DNA from: Aequitasia sp047973235
GTDB taxonomy: Bacteria > Bacillota > Clostridia > Lachnospirales > Lachnospiraceae
Reading direction: 5' to 3'
Length of the DNA: 64,000 bases
Assembly (NCBI GenBank): GCA_047973235.1
Contig: JBKEBP010000118.1
Coordinates: 10,287 to 74,286 of the forward strand
How positions within the stretch are numbered: position 1 is the first letter of the stretch; every line of letters starts with the position of its first letter. Below the pieces are notes generated by a model. That model saw only the letters and a list, made by a program, of their open reading frames with translations, was not told where the DNA came from and did not search any database. The position numbers and the translations under genes were made by a program. Below, piece after piece: positions 35,135-45,600 of the stretch.

Positions 35135-36469
35135 ATGAAATTTATAGCGGAAAAGGAAAAAATAAGAACAATGGGCATAGCTAAGCTTCTAGAACCGGAT
35201 ATGCTTGGAAAAGAAGTATCTGTAAACGGGGCGGTTCATGCAATCAGAAACATGGGCAATATTGCCTTTTTGATTTTACGAAAAAGAGAAGGGCTACTTC
35301 AATGTATTTACGAAGAGGGTGTGTCATCATTTGACATTAAAGACATACATGAGGCAGACACTGTAGAGGTACGAGGTAAACTTGTTAAGAACGACAAAGC
35401 ACCTCATATGGTAGAAGTACAACTTGGAGAACTTGTAATACTAAGTAAGGCAGCAGATGAAATGCTTCCGCTTCCGATTGCAAAGAAGGATATGCACACA
35501 TCTCTTGAAGCGAAGTTAAACTACAGATCAATTTCACTTAGAAACTTAAAGGAAAGAGCGAAATTCAAAATTCAAGAAGGACTAACGAGAGCATTTAGGG
35601 ACTACCTGTACGACGAAGGTTTTACGGAGATTCATTCACCCAAGATTGCATCCAAAGGTGCAGAGGGTGGAGCAAATATGTTTAAACTGGAATACTTTCA
35701 TAGACCTGCGGTTTTATCGCAAAGTCCACAGTTTTACAAACAAATGATGGTGGGAGTTTTTGATAGGGTATTTGAAACTGCACCAGCCTTTAGAGCTGAG
35801 AAACACAACACAAAACGTCATCTAAACGAATATACGAGTCTTGATTTTGAAATGGGGTATATAGATGGTTTTGAGGATATTATGGCTATGGAAGCGGGGT
35901 ATTTAAAATTTGCATTTGAAATGTTGGAAAATGATTATCTTACTGAATTGGAGATCCTTGACATAACACTTCCCGATGTGTCTAAGATACCAAGTGTTAA
36001 GTTTAAAGATATCAAGGAAGAAGTAGCAAAAGAATACGGACATGTAATCAAAAACCCATTTGACCTGGAACCGGAAGAAGAGGTTCTTATAAGTAAATAT
36101 GCTAAAGAGAAGTGGGGAAGTGATTTTGTATTCGTTACACATTACCCATCTAAGAAACGGCCATTTTATGCTATGGATGATCCGGAAGACTTAGACTATA
36201 CTTTGAGCTTTGATTTATTGTATAATGGAATGGAGATTACTACCGGAGGTCAGAGAATCCATGATTACCAAATGTTGCTTGATAAGCTTGACAAGCGAGG
36301 TATGGAGACGGAAGGTATGGAGCATTATCTAGATACCTTCAAACATGGAATGCCGCCACACGGGGGACTTGGAATTGGACTTGAAAGGCTGACGATGAAA
36401 CTTTGCAAGGAGGATAATATCCGGGAAACAACGTTGTTTCCAAGAGATTTAAGTCGATTGGAGCCTTAG
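35135..36469 (+). CDS. aspS: Aspartate--tRNA ligase, archaeal/non-discriminating type
   Basis: A 444-residue class IIb synthetase. The N-terminal OB-fold anticodon domain has EVSVNGAVHAIRNMGNIAFL (residues about 22-41), followed by the catalytic core with FTEIHSPKIASKGAEGGANM (motif 2 region), FRAEKHNTKRHLNEYTSLDF and the motif 3 GLGIGLERLTMKL near the end. It lacks the GAD insertion domain of bacterial AspRS, so it is the compact archaeal form, which in bacteria commonly charges both tRNA-Asp and tRNA-Asn. The start is ATG 35135, 10 bases after AAAGGAG. The T-box and the downstream gatCAB genes fit a role in tRNA-Asn charging. Confidence 0.9.
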   Translation: MKFIAEKEKIRTMGIAKLLEPDMLGKEVSVNGAVHAIRNMGNIAFLILRKREGLLQCIYEEGVSSFDIKDIHEADTVEVRGKLVKNDKAPHMVEVQLGELVILSKAADEMLPLPIAKKDMHTSLEAKLNYRSISLRNLKERAKFKIQEGLTRAFRDYLYDEGFTEIHSPKIASKGAEGGANMFKLEYFHRPAVLSQSPQFYKQMMVGVFDRVFETAPAFRAEKHNTKRHLNEYTSLDFEMGYIDGFEDIMAMEAGYLKFAFEMLENDYLTELEILDITLPDVSKIPSVKFKDIKEEVAKEYGHVIKNPFDLEPEEEVLISKYAKEKWGSDFVFVTHYPSKKRPFYAMDDPEDLDYTLSFDLLYNGMEITTGGQRIHDYQMLLDKLDKRGMETEGMEHYLDTFKHGMPPHGGLGIGLERLTMKLCKEDNIRETTLFPRDLSRLEP

Positions 36470-36482
36470 AGGAGAAGAGAAT

Positions 36483-37496
36483 ATGAGTAAATGTACATTA
36501 TGCGGGGGGAACGCAAGCAATGGTGTATGTAGTGAATGTGGTATGCCTGTCAGACGAGATAGGGTGCTAAATTACCATCAGGTAGATAATGAAAATTCTA
36601 AGCAGGAGAAATCTACACAACCAAATAGGCAGCAACCTAATAGACAGCAGCCAAATATGCGTATGGTATATCAGTCAGGCAGTGTAGGCAAGAAGAGTAT
36701 AAAGAAGATAGTTCGTATTATAGCCACATTAATAATAATATTTGGTATTGGATCGAAATTATACGAAGGGATAAGAGAAGCTGTACATCCGGCAACGGAA
36801 TATGATCTTGGTTACGATGACGAATCAACCGCAGTGTATGATCCGTATGCGTATGTTTCGTCATCACCCGTGGGAGCCGGAGTAAAGGCCGAGTTTACAT
36901 TGGAATCCGGAGATTATATAGTAGGAGTTCATATACCACAGGGAATATATGAGGCATCCCCAATAAATGAATATGATTATATACAAGTTTATGATCAGGA
37001 AAACTATATTTATTTATATGAGTATGCAGCTAAAGAAGATAATTATCTTGATTATTTATGGCTGTTTGATGGTGCAACTATATTTATAGGTGGTGAAAAT
37101 CCTATTACGATAGCTACTGATGATGCGTCAGATAATGATCTTGTAGGTATTAAAAACCCACTTTCAGAATCAGACTCGGTTACATTTGACGGCGTACTAG
37201 AAGTTGGTTTGGACTGTGAACTCGGAGTATATGATTTGAGTATAGTATCAGACGACGGCGGTCTAATTGAGCTTTACTACGAGACTGTGAGTGAGGATAC
37301 GTTACTTATGAGCCTTGACTTTTATGAATTTAATGGAAGTCACCGTGATGGTTACAAAAACCTCATATTACCGGAAGGAACAATATTAAGTGCACAGGAA
37401 GGCCTAGAAGTGAGCTTGGTACCTAGTGAAGTAATAAAATCAATGAATTACTTAGAGGATAGCAATATTGGAATTAAAGAATTGTTAGTTGAATAA
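36483..37496 (+). CDS. Zinc-ribbon single-pass membrane protein, function unknown
   Basis: A 337-residue protein inserted between aspS and gatC. An N-terminal zinc ribbon (CTLCGGNASNGVCSECGMPV, residues 4-23) is followed by a polar linker with the repeat NRQQPNRQQPN (about 49-59), one membrane helix (about 75-95) and an acidic, Tyr-rich extracytoplasmic part. This part looks like two beta-rich repeats, each starting with a GDYIVGVHIPQGIYEAS-like or VGLDCELGVYDLS-like strand pair. GAGGAGAAGAAT precedes the ATG, 13 bases after aspS. The translation genes around it do not explain it. Function unknown. Confidence 0.7.
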   Translation: MSKCTLCGGNASNGVCSECGMPVRRDRVLNYHQVDNENSKQEKSTQPNRQQPNRQQPNMRMVYQSGSVGKKSIKKIVRIIATLIIIFGIGSKLYEGIREAVHPATEYDLGYDDESTAVYDPYAYVSSSPVGAGVKAEFTLESGDYIVGVHIPQGIYEASPINEYDYIQVYDQENYIYLYEYAAKEDNYLDYLWLFDGATIFIGGENPITIATDDASDNDLVGIKNPLSESDSVTFDGVLEVGLDCELGVYDLSIVSDDGGLIELYYETVSEDTLLMSLDFYEFNGSHRDGYKNLILPEGTILSAQEGLEVSLVPSEVIKSMNYLEDSNIGIKELLVE

Positions 37497-37516
37497 GATA
37501 AAACAAGGAGGCCGTT

Positions 37517-37810
37517 ATGGCAGAAAAGATAACTGATGAAGTACTGGAATATGTCGGAATTCTAGCTAAGCTTGAATTATCAGGAGAAGAAGCAAAGAAA
37601 GCAAAGCAGGAAATGGAAAACATGCTTGAGTACGCCCTGACTCTAAATGAACTTGATACAGATGGAATAGAGCCAATGTCGCATACGTTTAATATATCGA
37701 ATGTCTATAGAGAAGACGTGGTAAATGATGTAGATGGCAGTTTGGATACTTTAAAGAATGCACCGGAGCAAAAGGACAACATGTTTAAAGTACCAAAGAC
37801 AATAGGTTAG
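37517..37810 (+). CDS. gatC: Asp-tRNA(Asn)/Glu-tRNA(Gln) amidotransferase subunit C
   Basis: A 97-residue subunit that clamps GatA to GatB. Typical features are EVLEYVGILAKLELSGEEAK at the N-terminus, LNELDTDGIEPMSHTF in the middle and a terminal MFKVPKTIG. CAAGGAGGCCGTT precedes the ATG. It lies 13 bases before gatA and is part of the aspS-gatCAB transcript, which may be under T-box control. Confidence 0.93.
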   Translation: MAEKITDEVLEYVGILAKLELSGEEAKKAKQEMENMLEYALTLNELDTDGIEPMSHTFNISNVYREDVVNDVDGSLDTLKNAPEQKDNMFKVPKTIG

Positions 37811-37823
37811 GGAGGCGAAATAG

Positions 37824-39266
37824 TTGGATATACTAAACTTAACTGCACTTGAGCAGGCAAAACATATAAAAGACAAAAAGATATCAGTATCAGATGTGCT
37901 GGAAGCTTATCTTACACAGATAGATAATAAGGAAGATGAAATAAGTAGCTTTATCACTATAGATAAAGAAGGAGCAAGGGCACAGGCTGTAATGGTTCAA
38001 AAGAAAATAGACGAAGGAGAACTTACCGGTCCACTTGCCGGGATACCGATAGCGATTAAAGATAATATATGTACGAAGGACATGTTGACAACGTGTGCGT
38101 CAAAAATCCTTAGTAACTTTGTACCGACATATAATGCGGAAGTAATAGATAGATTAAAAGAAGCCGGAATGATTATTATAGGCAAGACAAATATGGATGA
38201 GTTTGCTATGGGAAGTACTACTGAGACTTCTTATTATGGCGAAACTAAAAATCCTTATAATACAAACCATGTTCCGGGAGGCTCATCAGGAGGTTCATGC
38301 GCAGCTGTGGCAGCAAATGAATGTGCCATAAGTTTGGGTTCGGATACGGGAGGCTCTATTAGACAACCAAGTGCCTACTGTGGAGTAGTAGGTATTAAGC
38401 CTACATATGGAACAGTATCCAGATACGGACTAGTTGCATACGGATCTTCTCTAGATCAAATCGGACCTATTGGTAAGAATGTAACTGACTGTATAACGAT
38501 GCTTGAAGTTATTGCATCGTATGATTCCAAGGACTCGACATCTATAAAAAGAGAATCATATAATTTCACGGATTCTCTAAGAGATGACGTTAAGGGACTT
38601 AGAACCGGCGTACCAAGAGACTATTTCGGTGAAGGCCTTAATAGTGAGATAAAAGATGAAATAAAGAAAGCTATTAAGATACTTGAAGATAAGGGGGCTA
38701 TCGTAGAGGAGTTTGATTTGAGTCTCGTTCAATATGCTATTCCGGCTTACTACGTAATCGCATCAGCGGAAGCCAGCTCCAACCTATCAAGATTTGATGG
38801 TGTTAAATATGGACACAGAGCAGGCGAATACTCCGGACTTCATGATATGTACAAAAAGACAAGAACCGAAGGCTTCGGCAGTGAGGTAAAAAGGAGAATA
38901 ATGCTGGGTTCGTTCGTTCTTAGCTCAGGATATTATGATGCATATTATCTGAAAGCACTTAAGACCAAAGCATTAATAAAAAAAGCTTTTGATAAAGCCT
39001 TTGCTAAATGCGATGTAATAATCGCACCTGCGGCTCCAACCACAGCACCGAAACTAGGTGAAAGTCTAAAAGATCCAATGAAAATGTATTTAAGTGATAT
39101 ATATACTATTTCCGCTAATTTAGCAGGTTTACCGGGAATTTCCATACCGATTGGGAAAGATAGCTTGGGACTTCCGATTGGAATGCAGCTACTAGGAGAT
39201 TGCTTTAACGAGGATAGTATTATAAGAGCGGCATATGCAATCGCTCTCGCAAAGGGAGGTATGTAA
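37824..39266 (+). CDS. gatA: Asp-tRNA(Asn)/Glu-tRNA(Gln) amidotransferase subunit A
   Basis: A 480-residue amidase-signature subunit that releases ammonia from glutamine. The catalytic lysine lies in GIPIAIKDNICTKD (about residue 80), and the serine cluster in PGGSSGGSCAAVAA and SDTGGSIRQPSAYCG (about 150-180), giving the Ser-cisSer-Lys triad. The start is TTG 37824, with GGGAGGCGAAA directly upstream. The stop is 1 base before the gatB start, indicating translational coupling. Confidence 0.95.
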   Translation: MDILNLTALEQAKHIKDKKISVSDVLEAYLTQIDNKEDEISSFITIDKEGARAQAVMVQKKIDEGELTGPLAGIPIAIKDNICTKDMLTTCASKILSNFVPTYNAEVIDRLKEAGMIIIGKTNMDEFAMGSTTETSYYGETKNPYNTNHVPGGSSGGSCAAVAANECAISLGSDTGGSIRQPSAYCGVVGIKPTYGTVSRYGLVAYGSSLDQIGPIGKNVTDCITMLEVIASYDSKDSTSIKRESYNFTDSLRDDVKGLRTGVPRDYFGEGLNSEIKDEIKKAIKILEDKGAIVEEFDLSLVQYAIPAYYVIASAEASSNLSRFDGVKYGHRAGEYSGLHDMYKKTRTEGFGSEVKRRIMLGSFVLSSGYYDAYYLKALKTKALIKKAFDKAFAKCDVIIAPAAPTTAPKLGESLKDPMKMYLSDIYTISANLAGLPGISIPIGKDSLGLPIGMQLLGDCFNEDSIIRAAYAIALAKGGM

Positions 39267-39267
39267 T

Positions 39268-40698
39268 ATGTCGAAACAATATGAAACGGTTATAGGCCTT
39301 GAGGTTCACGTTGAGCTAGCGACAAAGACCAAGATATTTTGCTCATGTTCAACAAAATTTGGAGGGGCACCGAATACGCATACCTGTCCGGTGTGTACAG
39401 GTATGCCCGGTTCACTGCCTGTTCTTAATAAACAAGTTGTGAATTATGCAATGGGTATTGGTCTTGCCACCAATTGTGACATTACAAGAGTGAGTAAGTT
39501 CGACAGGAAAAACTATTTTTATCCTGATAATCCGCAGAACTACCAAATATCACAGTTATATTTGCCGATTGCAAGAGATGGATTTGTTGAAATTGAAGTA
39601 GGAGAAAATAGAAAGAAAATTCGCATTCATGAAATGCATATGGAAGAGGATGCAGGTAAGTTATTCCATGATGAGTGGGATGATACATCGTTAGTAGACT
39701 ACAATAGAAGTGGTGTTCCCCTTGTGGAGATAGTATCTGAGCCTGATATGAGAAGTTCTGAAGAAGTTATGGCTTATCTTGAGAAACTTAGAATGATTAT
39801 CCAATATCTGGGTGCATCTGATTGCAAGCTTCAAGAAGGGTCAATGAGGGCAGATGTGAATTTGTCAGTTAGAGAAGTTGGTGCTAGTGAGTTCGGGACT
39901 AGAACTGAAATGAAGAATCTTAACTCCTTCAAAGCTATAAGAAGGTCTATAGAAGGGGAAAGAGAAAGGCAGATAGAAATTCTAAACGAAGGCGGCGAAG
40001 TTGTTCAGGAAACGAGACGCTGGGATGATAATAAGGAAACATCGTATACTATGAGGAGCAAGGAAGATGCTCAGGATTATCGCTATTTCCCAGATCCGGA
40101 CCTCGTACCGATAATAATAGATGAGGCATGGATAGAAAGTGTGCGAGACTTGCAACCGGAGCTTAGAGACGAAAAGCTTGATAGATATAAAATAGATTTT
40201 GATATCCCGAGATACGACGCAGAGATTCTAACACAAACAAAAGAAATGGCGACACTATTTGAAGAAACTACAGCAATTTGCGGTAAGCCAAAGAAGGTAT
40301 CAAATTGGTTAATGGTGGAAACACTCAGACTCCTAAAGGAACATAGCATGGAAGTTGATGAAATCAGATTTTCACCGAAAAACTTAGCTGAGTTAATTGA
40401 ACTTGTTGACGCAGGAACGATTAATAGTACCGTAGCTAAGGAAGTCTTTGAAGAAGTGTTTGCTAATGACATAAGTCCTAAAATGTACGTCGACGAAAAA
40501 GGACTGGCATCAGTAAATGATGAAGGTGAGCTAAGAAGAATAGTCGAGAAGGTAATAAGTGATAACCCTAAATCGGTCGCAGATTATAATGCCGGTAAAG
40601 AAAAGGCAATAGCATTTCTGGTAGGTCAGACAATGAAAATCATGAAAGGTAAAGCAAATCCTGCAATGGTTAATGAAATTTTAAAAGAACTCCTGTAA
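39268..40698 (+). CDS. gatB: Asp-tRNA(Asn)/Glu-tRNA(Gln) amidotransferase subunit B
   Basis: A 476-residue subunit binding the mischarged tRNA and activating its side chain by phosphorylation. Signatures are YETVIGLEVHVELATKTKIF, the cysteine motif FCSCSTKFG...CPVCTGMPG, and YNRSGVPLVEIVSEPD (about 150). The tRNA-binding tail domain occupies the C-terminus (KANPAMVNEIL). The start is ATG 39268 after GGGAGG, just after the gatA stop; a longer frame from 39235 overlaps gatA without a signal. A terminator follows. Confidence 0.95.
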   Translation: MSKQYETVIGLEVHVELATKTKIFCSCSTKFGGAPNTHTCPVCTGMPGSLPVLNKQVVNYAMGIGLATNCDITRVSKFDRKNYFYPDNPQNYQISQLYLPIARDGFVEIEVGENRKKIRIHEMHMEEDAGKLFHDEWDDTSLVDYNRSGVPLVEIVSEPDMRSSEEVMAYLEKLRMIIQYLGASDCKLQEGSMRADVNLSVREVGASEFGTRTEMKNLNSFKAIRRSIEGERERQIEILNEGGEVVQETRRWDDNKETSYTMRSKEDAQDYRYFPDPDLVPIIIDEAWIESVRDLQPELRDEKLDRYKIDFDIPRYDAEILTQTKEMATLFEETTAICGKPKKVSNWLMVETLRLLKEHSMEVDEIRFSPKNLAELIELVDAGTINSTVAKEVFEEVFANDISPKMYVDEKGLASVNDEGELRRIVEKVISDNPKSVADYNAGKEKAIAFLVGQTMKIMKGKANPAMVNEILKELL

Positions 40699-40714
40699 TC
40701 AGGGAGTTCTTTTC
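40685..40714 (+). terminator. Rho-independent terminator after gatB
   Basis: AAGAACTCCTG (40685-40695) pairs with CAGGGAGTTCTT (40700-40711) apart from one bulge, followed by TTCT. It overlaps the gatB stop region and faces the convergent CarD gene. Confidence 0.8.
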
Positions 40715-40722
40715 TGAGTAGT

Positions 40723-41226
40723 CTATGCCACTTTTAAGTGTTCATTTATAAGTCTCTTCACATCATCTTCATTAATATCAAGAACGGTAGTAAGTTCACT
40801 AAAGAGGGCATTTTCAGCAAGCGCTAAATAATTTTTATCAGTATTATTTAATTTCTTGCCCTGCTCTTCACACTGTATTCTTTTTATATACAGTAGTTTA
40901 ATTAGACTTACTATATCAGTCAAATCACAAGACCTTATAGTAGTTCTGTAATACTTTTCGCGATCCTTTTCGAATGTGACCTGACCCGGTTTAATACAAG
41001 GTATGTTATTAACCAATTCTTTACATTGACTCTCTGAATTGATTTTACGTAAAACGATTTTGGAACTGTCTACAGGTGCATAAATATGCGAGTTGTTCTG
41101 AGTCATAGGGGTAAGAGTATAATAAGTTTTGGACTTATCGGCGGTGTCCATTTCCAGAGCTCCGATATCACTAACTACGCAAAGACCGGTATTACCATAA
41201 ACAACTAATTCATTAATATTAAACAT
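40723..41226 (-). CDS. CarD/CdnL-family transcription regulator
   Basis: A 167-residue protein with an N-terminal RNA-polymerase-interacting domain (MFNINELVVYGNTGLCVVSD, then YYTLTPMTQNNSHIYAPVDS, residues about 1-60) and a helical C-terminal DNA-binding domain containing YIKRIQCEEQGKKLNNTDKN and ENALFSELTTVLDI. CarD-family proteins bind the polymerase beta subunit and tune promoter opening. It is a single-gene unit, convergent with gatB. AGGAAGTGAATT precedes the ATG. Confidence 0.88.
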   Translation of the reverse strand: MFNINELVVYGNTGLCVVSDIGALEMDTADKSKTYYTLTPMTQNNSHIYAPVDSSKIVLRKINSESQCKELVNNIPCIKPGQVTFEKDREKYYRTTIRSCDLTDIVSLIKLLYIKRIQCEEQGKKLNNTDKNYLALAENALFSELTTVLDINEDDVKRLINEHLKVA

Positions 41227-41359
41227 AATTCACTTCCTAACATGAAATCGGTTAAATAACTCTACATTCATATTATAGCATTTTTGGAATGAAATTATAA
41301 GGGGGTCATGTCAAAACTGTGATTATTGCTATATTTCAGGCAATATGTTATGGTCAATT

Positions 41360-41860
41360 TCACATATATAGTGTCATTATGTAATCATCCATTACATAGC
41401 CATTTCCGATATCGGTAATTACTGAGTCAGTTTGCTCGAATCCGAAATGACGATAGGCGTTCAAAGTGTTTTCGTTGCCCTTATTACAAGTAAGCCATAT
41501 GCAGGATAGTTTTTTGTCTTTGCATATGCCAATTAGATACTCAATTACAGTTCGGCTTATGCCGTTACCTCTCATATTTTCTTTAATATATAATTTGCTC
41601 AAAAATAGTTTACTTTCTTTAATCTGAAATCCAAAGTAACCAATAGCGTTATCACCATTTTTTATTATGTTATACATATACCTATCATTTTCAATCTGAG
41701 ATGTTATGGCACTAAAGGATTGAAATTTTTCGAGCATATACTCTACTTGGTTGAGCCCTATAAGCGGGGTAAAGTATTCGTGCCATATCGTGTTTGCAAG
41801 TTTTGCTACAGTTTCGATGTCAATTTCGTCAGATACAGGTATTAATTCTAAATTATTCAT
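41360..41860 (-). CDS. GNAT-family N-acetyltransferase
   Basis: A 166-residue acetyltransferase with the acetyl-CoA-binding motif A LYIKENMRGNGISRTVIEYL (about residues 90-109) followed by WLTCNKGNENTLNAYRHFGF. It is monocistronic on the minus strand. The substrate, whether a small molecule or protein, is unknown. Confidence 0.85.
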   Translation of the reverse strand: MNNLELIPVSDEIDIETVAKLANTIWHEYFTPLIGLNQVEYMLEKFQSFSAITSQIENDRYMYNIIKNGDNAIGYFGFQIKESKLFLSKLYIKENMRGNGISRTVIEYLIGICKDKKLSCIWLTCNKGNENTLNAYRHFGFEQTDSVITDIGNGYVMDDYIMTLYM

Positions 41861-41960
41861 TAAGTTTTACTCCTCTACTTACTATTATTGTCCTTTTACA
41901 TTATAATAGAAAAGATTATCTATATCAAATAATTTAAAAACTTATAATTAGGAGATACAA

Positions 41961-42662
41961 ATGGGTTATATAGAACTTAAGGATGTAAGGAAAATATATA
42001 AGGTTGGCGAGGTCGAAATACCGGCAGTTGACGGCATTGATTTTGAAATAGAAGAGGGGGAGTTTGCTGTTGTTGTTGGCCCTAGCGGTGCCGGTAAGAC
42101 TACAGTGCTAAATATTCTTGGTGGAATGGATATCGCTACTTCCGGCGAGGTTATAGTAGACAATAAGGATGTAGCAAAGTATAGCCCGAAGGAGCTGATT
42201 ACATATAGACGTGATGATGTAGGGTTTGTATTTCAATTTTATAATCTTATACCAAATCTGACTGCACTTGAGAATGTGGAACTTGCACTCCAGATATCAA
42301 AGCATCCCAAAGATGCAACGGAGACTCTTGAAAACGTAGGCCTCGGACATAGGGTTAATAATTTCCCGGCTCAGTTATCAGGTGGTGAACAACAGAGAGT
42401 TTCTATAGCCAGAGCACTTGCAAAGAATCCGAAGCTTCTATTATGTGATGAACCGACAGGAGCACTTGATTATCAAACTGGTAAAGCGATATTAAAGCTT
42501 TTACAAGATACTTGTAGAGACCAGAAGATGACAGTAGTATTAATAACACACAACTCTGCAATATCACCAATGGCAGACAGAATTATAAAAATAAAAAATG
42601 GTAAAGTATCTTCAATGAGACTAAATGACAATCCGGTTTCAGTGGAAGATATTGAATGGTAG
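41961..42662 (+). CDS. ABC transporter ATP-binding protein (LolD/MacB type)
   Basis: A 233-residue ATPase with Walker A GPSGAGKTT (about residue 40), the Q-loop in FVFQFYNLIPNLTALENVEL, signature LSGGEQQRVSIARAL (about 140) and Walker B LLLCDEPTGALD. Length and motifs match the type that works with FtsX-like permeases. TAGGAGATACAA precedes the ATG, and the permease gene begins 6 to 9 bases downstream. It probably drives a mechanotransmission or export system rather than sugar import. Confidence 0.92.
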   Translation: MGYIELKDVRKIYKVGEVEIPAVDGIDFEIEEGEFAVVVGPSGAGKTTVLNILGGMDIATSGEVIVDNKDVAKYSPKELITYRRDDVGFVFQFYNLIPNLTALENVELALQISKHPKDATETLENVGLGHRVNNFPAQLSGGEQQRVSIARALAKNPKLLLCDEPTGALDYQTGKAILKLLQDTCRDQKMTVVLITHNSAISPMADRIIKIKNGKVSSMRLNDNPVSVEDIEW

Positions 42663-42671
42663 GAGGATGTG

Positions 42672-45600
42672 TTGAAGAAACGAGCAATTAGAAAAGACTT
42701 CTTCATGGAGATTAGAAAAACTCCGGGTCGCTTCCTGTCAATTTTTTTCATAGTTGCACTTGGTGTTTCCTTCTTCTCAGGAATCAGAGCAACAGAACCC
42801 GATATGCGCTATACTGCCGATACATTTTATGATGATTCTAACTTGGCGGATATCAAGGCGTACAGCACATACGGAGTCACCAAAGACGAAGTTAAGGAAT
42901 TTGAAAAACGAGATGATATAGACATCGCAGAGGGGGGATACAGCTATGATTTCCTCAGTACGAGGGATGATAATCAGGTAGTACTAAGAGTTGCATCTAT
43001 GCAGGACAAGCTTAACAAATACGAGGTTGAAGAGGGACGCTTGCCACAAAAAAGCGGCGAATGTCTAGTCGATAGCAAACTCGGATTTAAAATTGGAGAT
43101 GAAATTAACTTAACCCTAGGTGGAGATGACGATGTACTTGATACTCTAAAGACCGATACATTAACAGTGGTCGGTATCGGAAATTCCGCATTTTATGTAG
43201 GTTTTGAACGTGGAAATACTAATATAGGAACGGGTACTATCGATGGCTTTTGTGTTGTAACGGAGGATACGTTCGACCTAGAAGCATATACAGAGGTCTA
43301 TATGACTGTAAAAGGTGCCACAGATGAGACTGTTTATACCGATGACTATGATGATTTAATAGATGATAAAGTAAGCGAGATGAAGAGCTTTACTACAGGC
43401 CTTGCCGATGATAGACTTGCCGATATTAAGGGAGAAGCAACAGAAGAACTGGAAGAAAACCGTAGTGAGTTTGAAGAAGAAAGAGATAAAAACCAAGCTG
43501 AGCTTGACGATGGTGCTAAGCAGATAGCAGAGGGGCAAGAAGAAATAAGTGACGGTGAAGAACAAATCACATCAGGATACTCTGAAATTCAGTCTCAGCA
43601 GAATACAATAAATTCGGGATGGGCTTCGTATTATGATGGGCTTAGTCAACTCGAAGATGGTAAGGCATCATACGAAGATGGTCTGGCGCAGTATAACGAT
43701 GCGGTGTCAGAGGTCGACGCACAGGAATCACAACTTGCAGGCTTGCAGCAAAAGATTGACTATGAAAAGGAACAGCTTGCAGCCCTGCCCCAGACTCCCG
43801 AGAATGCAGATGCAATAGAAGAGCTGACGACTGCGATAGTAACCGATGAGGCTACTTATAATTATGCAGTAGCTGCTATAGAGGAAGCAAGAAGTACTCT
43901 TGCTCAGGAAAAAGAGAAAATAGATGCCGGGAAAGCAGAGCTTGATTCTAACGAAACGTTACTTGCGAATACGTATAATCAGCTGGTTTCAGGTCAGGGA
44001 CAACTTGATGCGGCCAAAGCAGAGTTAAACTCAAAGCAGGGTGAATTATATGAGGCTAAGGCAGAGCTTGAGTCAAAACTTGCTGAACTGGAAGATGGCA
44101 GGAAGACTTTTAGTGAAGAAATAGCCAAAGCCGAGAAAGAAATCGCGGATGCTGAAGATGATATAGCAGATATCAAGATACCTAAGTGGTATGTGGATGA
44201 TAGAAGTGTATTTCCGGATTATACCGGATATGGTGATAACGCAATAAGAATAGGAAAAATCGGACAGGTATTCCCTACTATATTCTTCCTGGTAGCGGCG
44301 CTGATAAGTCTTACATCTATGACAAGACTTGTTGAAGAACAAAGAACGGCTATAGGAACTCTAAAAGCACTTGGATATAACAACTATACAATTGCAATGA
44401 AGTATATAGGATATGCTCTTCTGGCAACACTTAGCGGAAGCGTTGTCGGTGTATTAATCGGTGAGAAAATGTATCCGTATATTATCATATATGCATATGG
44501 TATGATGTATCAGAATATGCATAATATAATTATACCTTATGATTTACCACTTGGCTTATATGCGACTGCACTAGCGGTGGTAAGTATACTGGCAGCAACC
44601 ATTTTTGCTTGCTTTAACGAGCTAAGAGAACGGCCGGCAATATTAATGAGACCTCCTGCACCAAAGAAGGGCACAAGAGTATTTCTTGAAAGAGTCGGCT
44701 TTATTTGGAAACACCTCAGTTTTATATGGAAGTCTACAATAAGAAATCTTATGCGATATAAGAAGCGATTTTATATGACATTATTTGGTATAGGCGCTTG
44801 TATGGCTCTGCTTCTAACAGGATTTGGAATTAGGGACTCTATATATGATATAACAAATATTCAGTACAATGATTTGCAGACATATCAGGGAATGTCATTT
44901 TATAAGGATGATATATCAAGCGAAGAGCTTACGGATATAGAAGACTATGTAAATAGTAAGGATTCAAATATATCGAAGTATGCAAATGCCTATATGAAAA
45001 ATGTTACAACTGCAAACGACCGTAAGAAATGGGATGCATATATATTTGTGCCGGAGTCAATACAATCTTTGGATGGATTGGTTAACTTCAGAAACCGTAT
45101 CACACACAAAGAGTATCAGCTTTCAGACGATGGAGTGATCCTAACAGAGAAACTCGCTAAGGAACTGGATCTGGAAGTGGGTGACGAGATAGAACTTGAA
45201 GGGACGGATAAAAAGGCGCATATTGCTGATATTTGCGAAAACTATGTGGGTCATTATGTGTATATATCTCCGACGTATTATAAAGAATTATTCGGCGAAG
45301 ACGTCAAGTATAATAATTTATTGTTTGAAACCAATAGTGATGAAAAATCGGTCATTACAAAGACCGGAGAAGGCATTATAAATAGGGACGGAGTATTAAG
45401 CGTTCAGTATACATCAGACATGGGCAGACAGATGGATGATATGATTAGTACTTTGAATCTGGTTATTATAGTACTTATAGTTGCAGCGGCACTACTTGCG
45501 TTTGTTGTTCTATATAACTTAAACACCGTCAATATATCTGAAAGATGCAGGGAACTTGCAACAATCAAGGTGCTTGGTTTCTATGATATGGAAGTCGCGA

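Noticed and set aside
36630..36665. NRQQPN repeat as a functional motif
   Set aside because: Two copies within a low-complexity linker; most simply a local duplication.
43346..43570. Antisense ORFs opposite the coiled-coil permease
   Set aside because: Long Ser-rich frames opposite Glu/Ala-rich coiled-coil codons are a composition effect.
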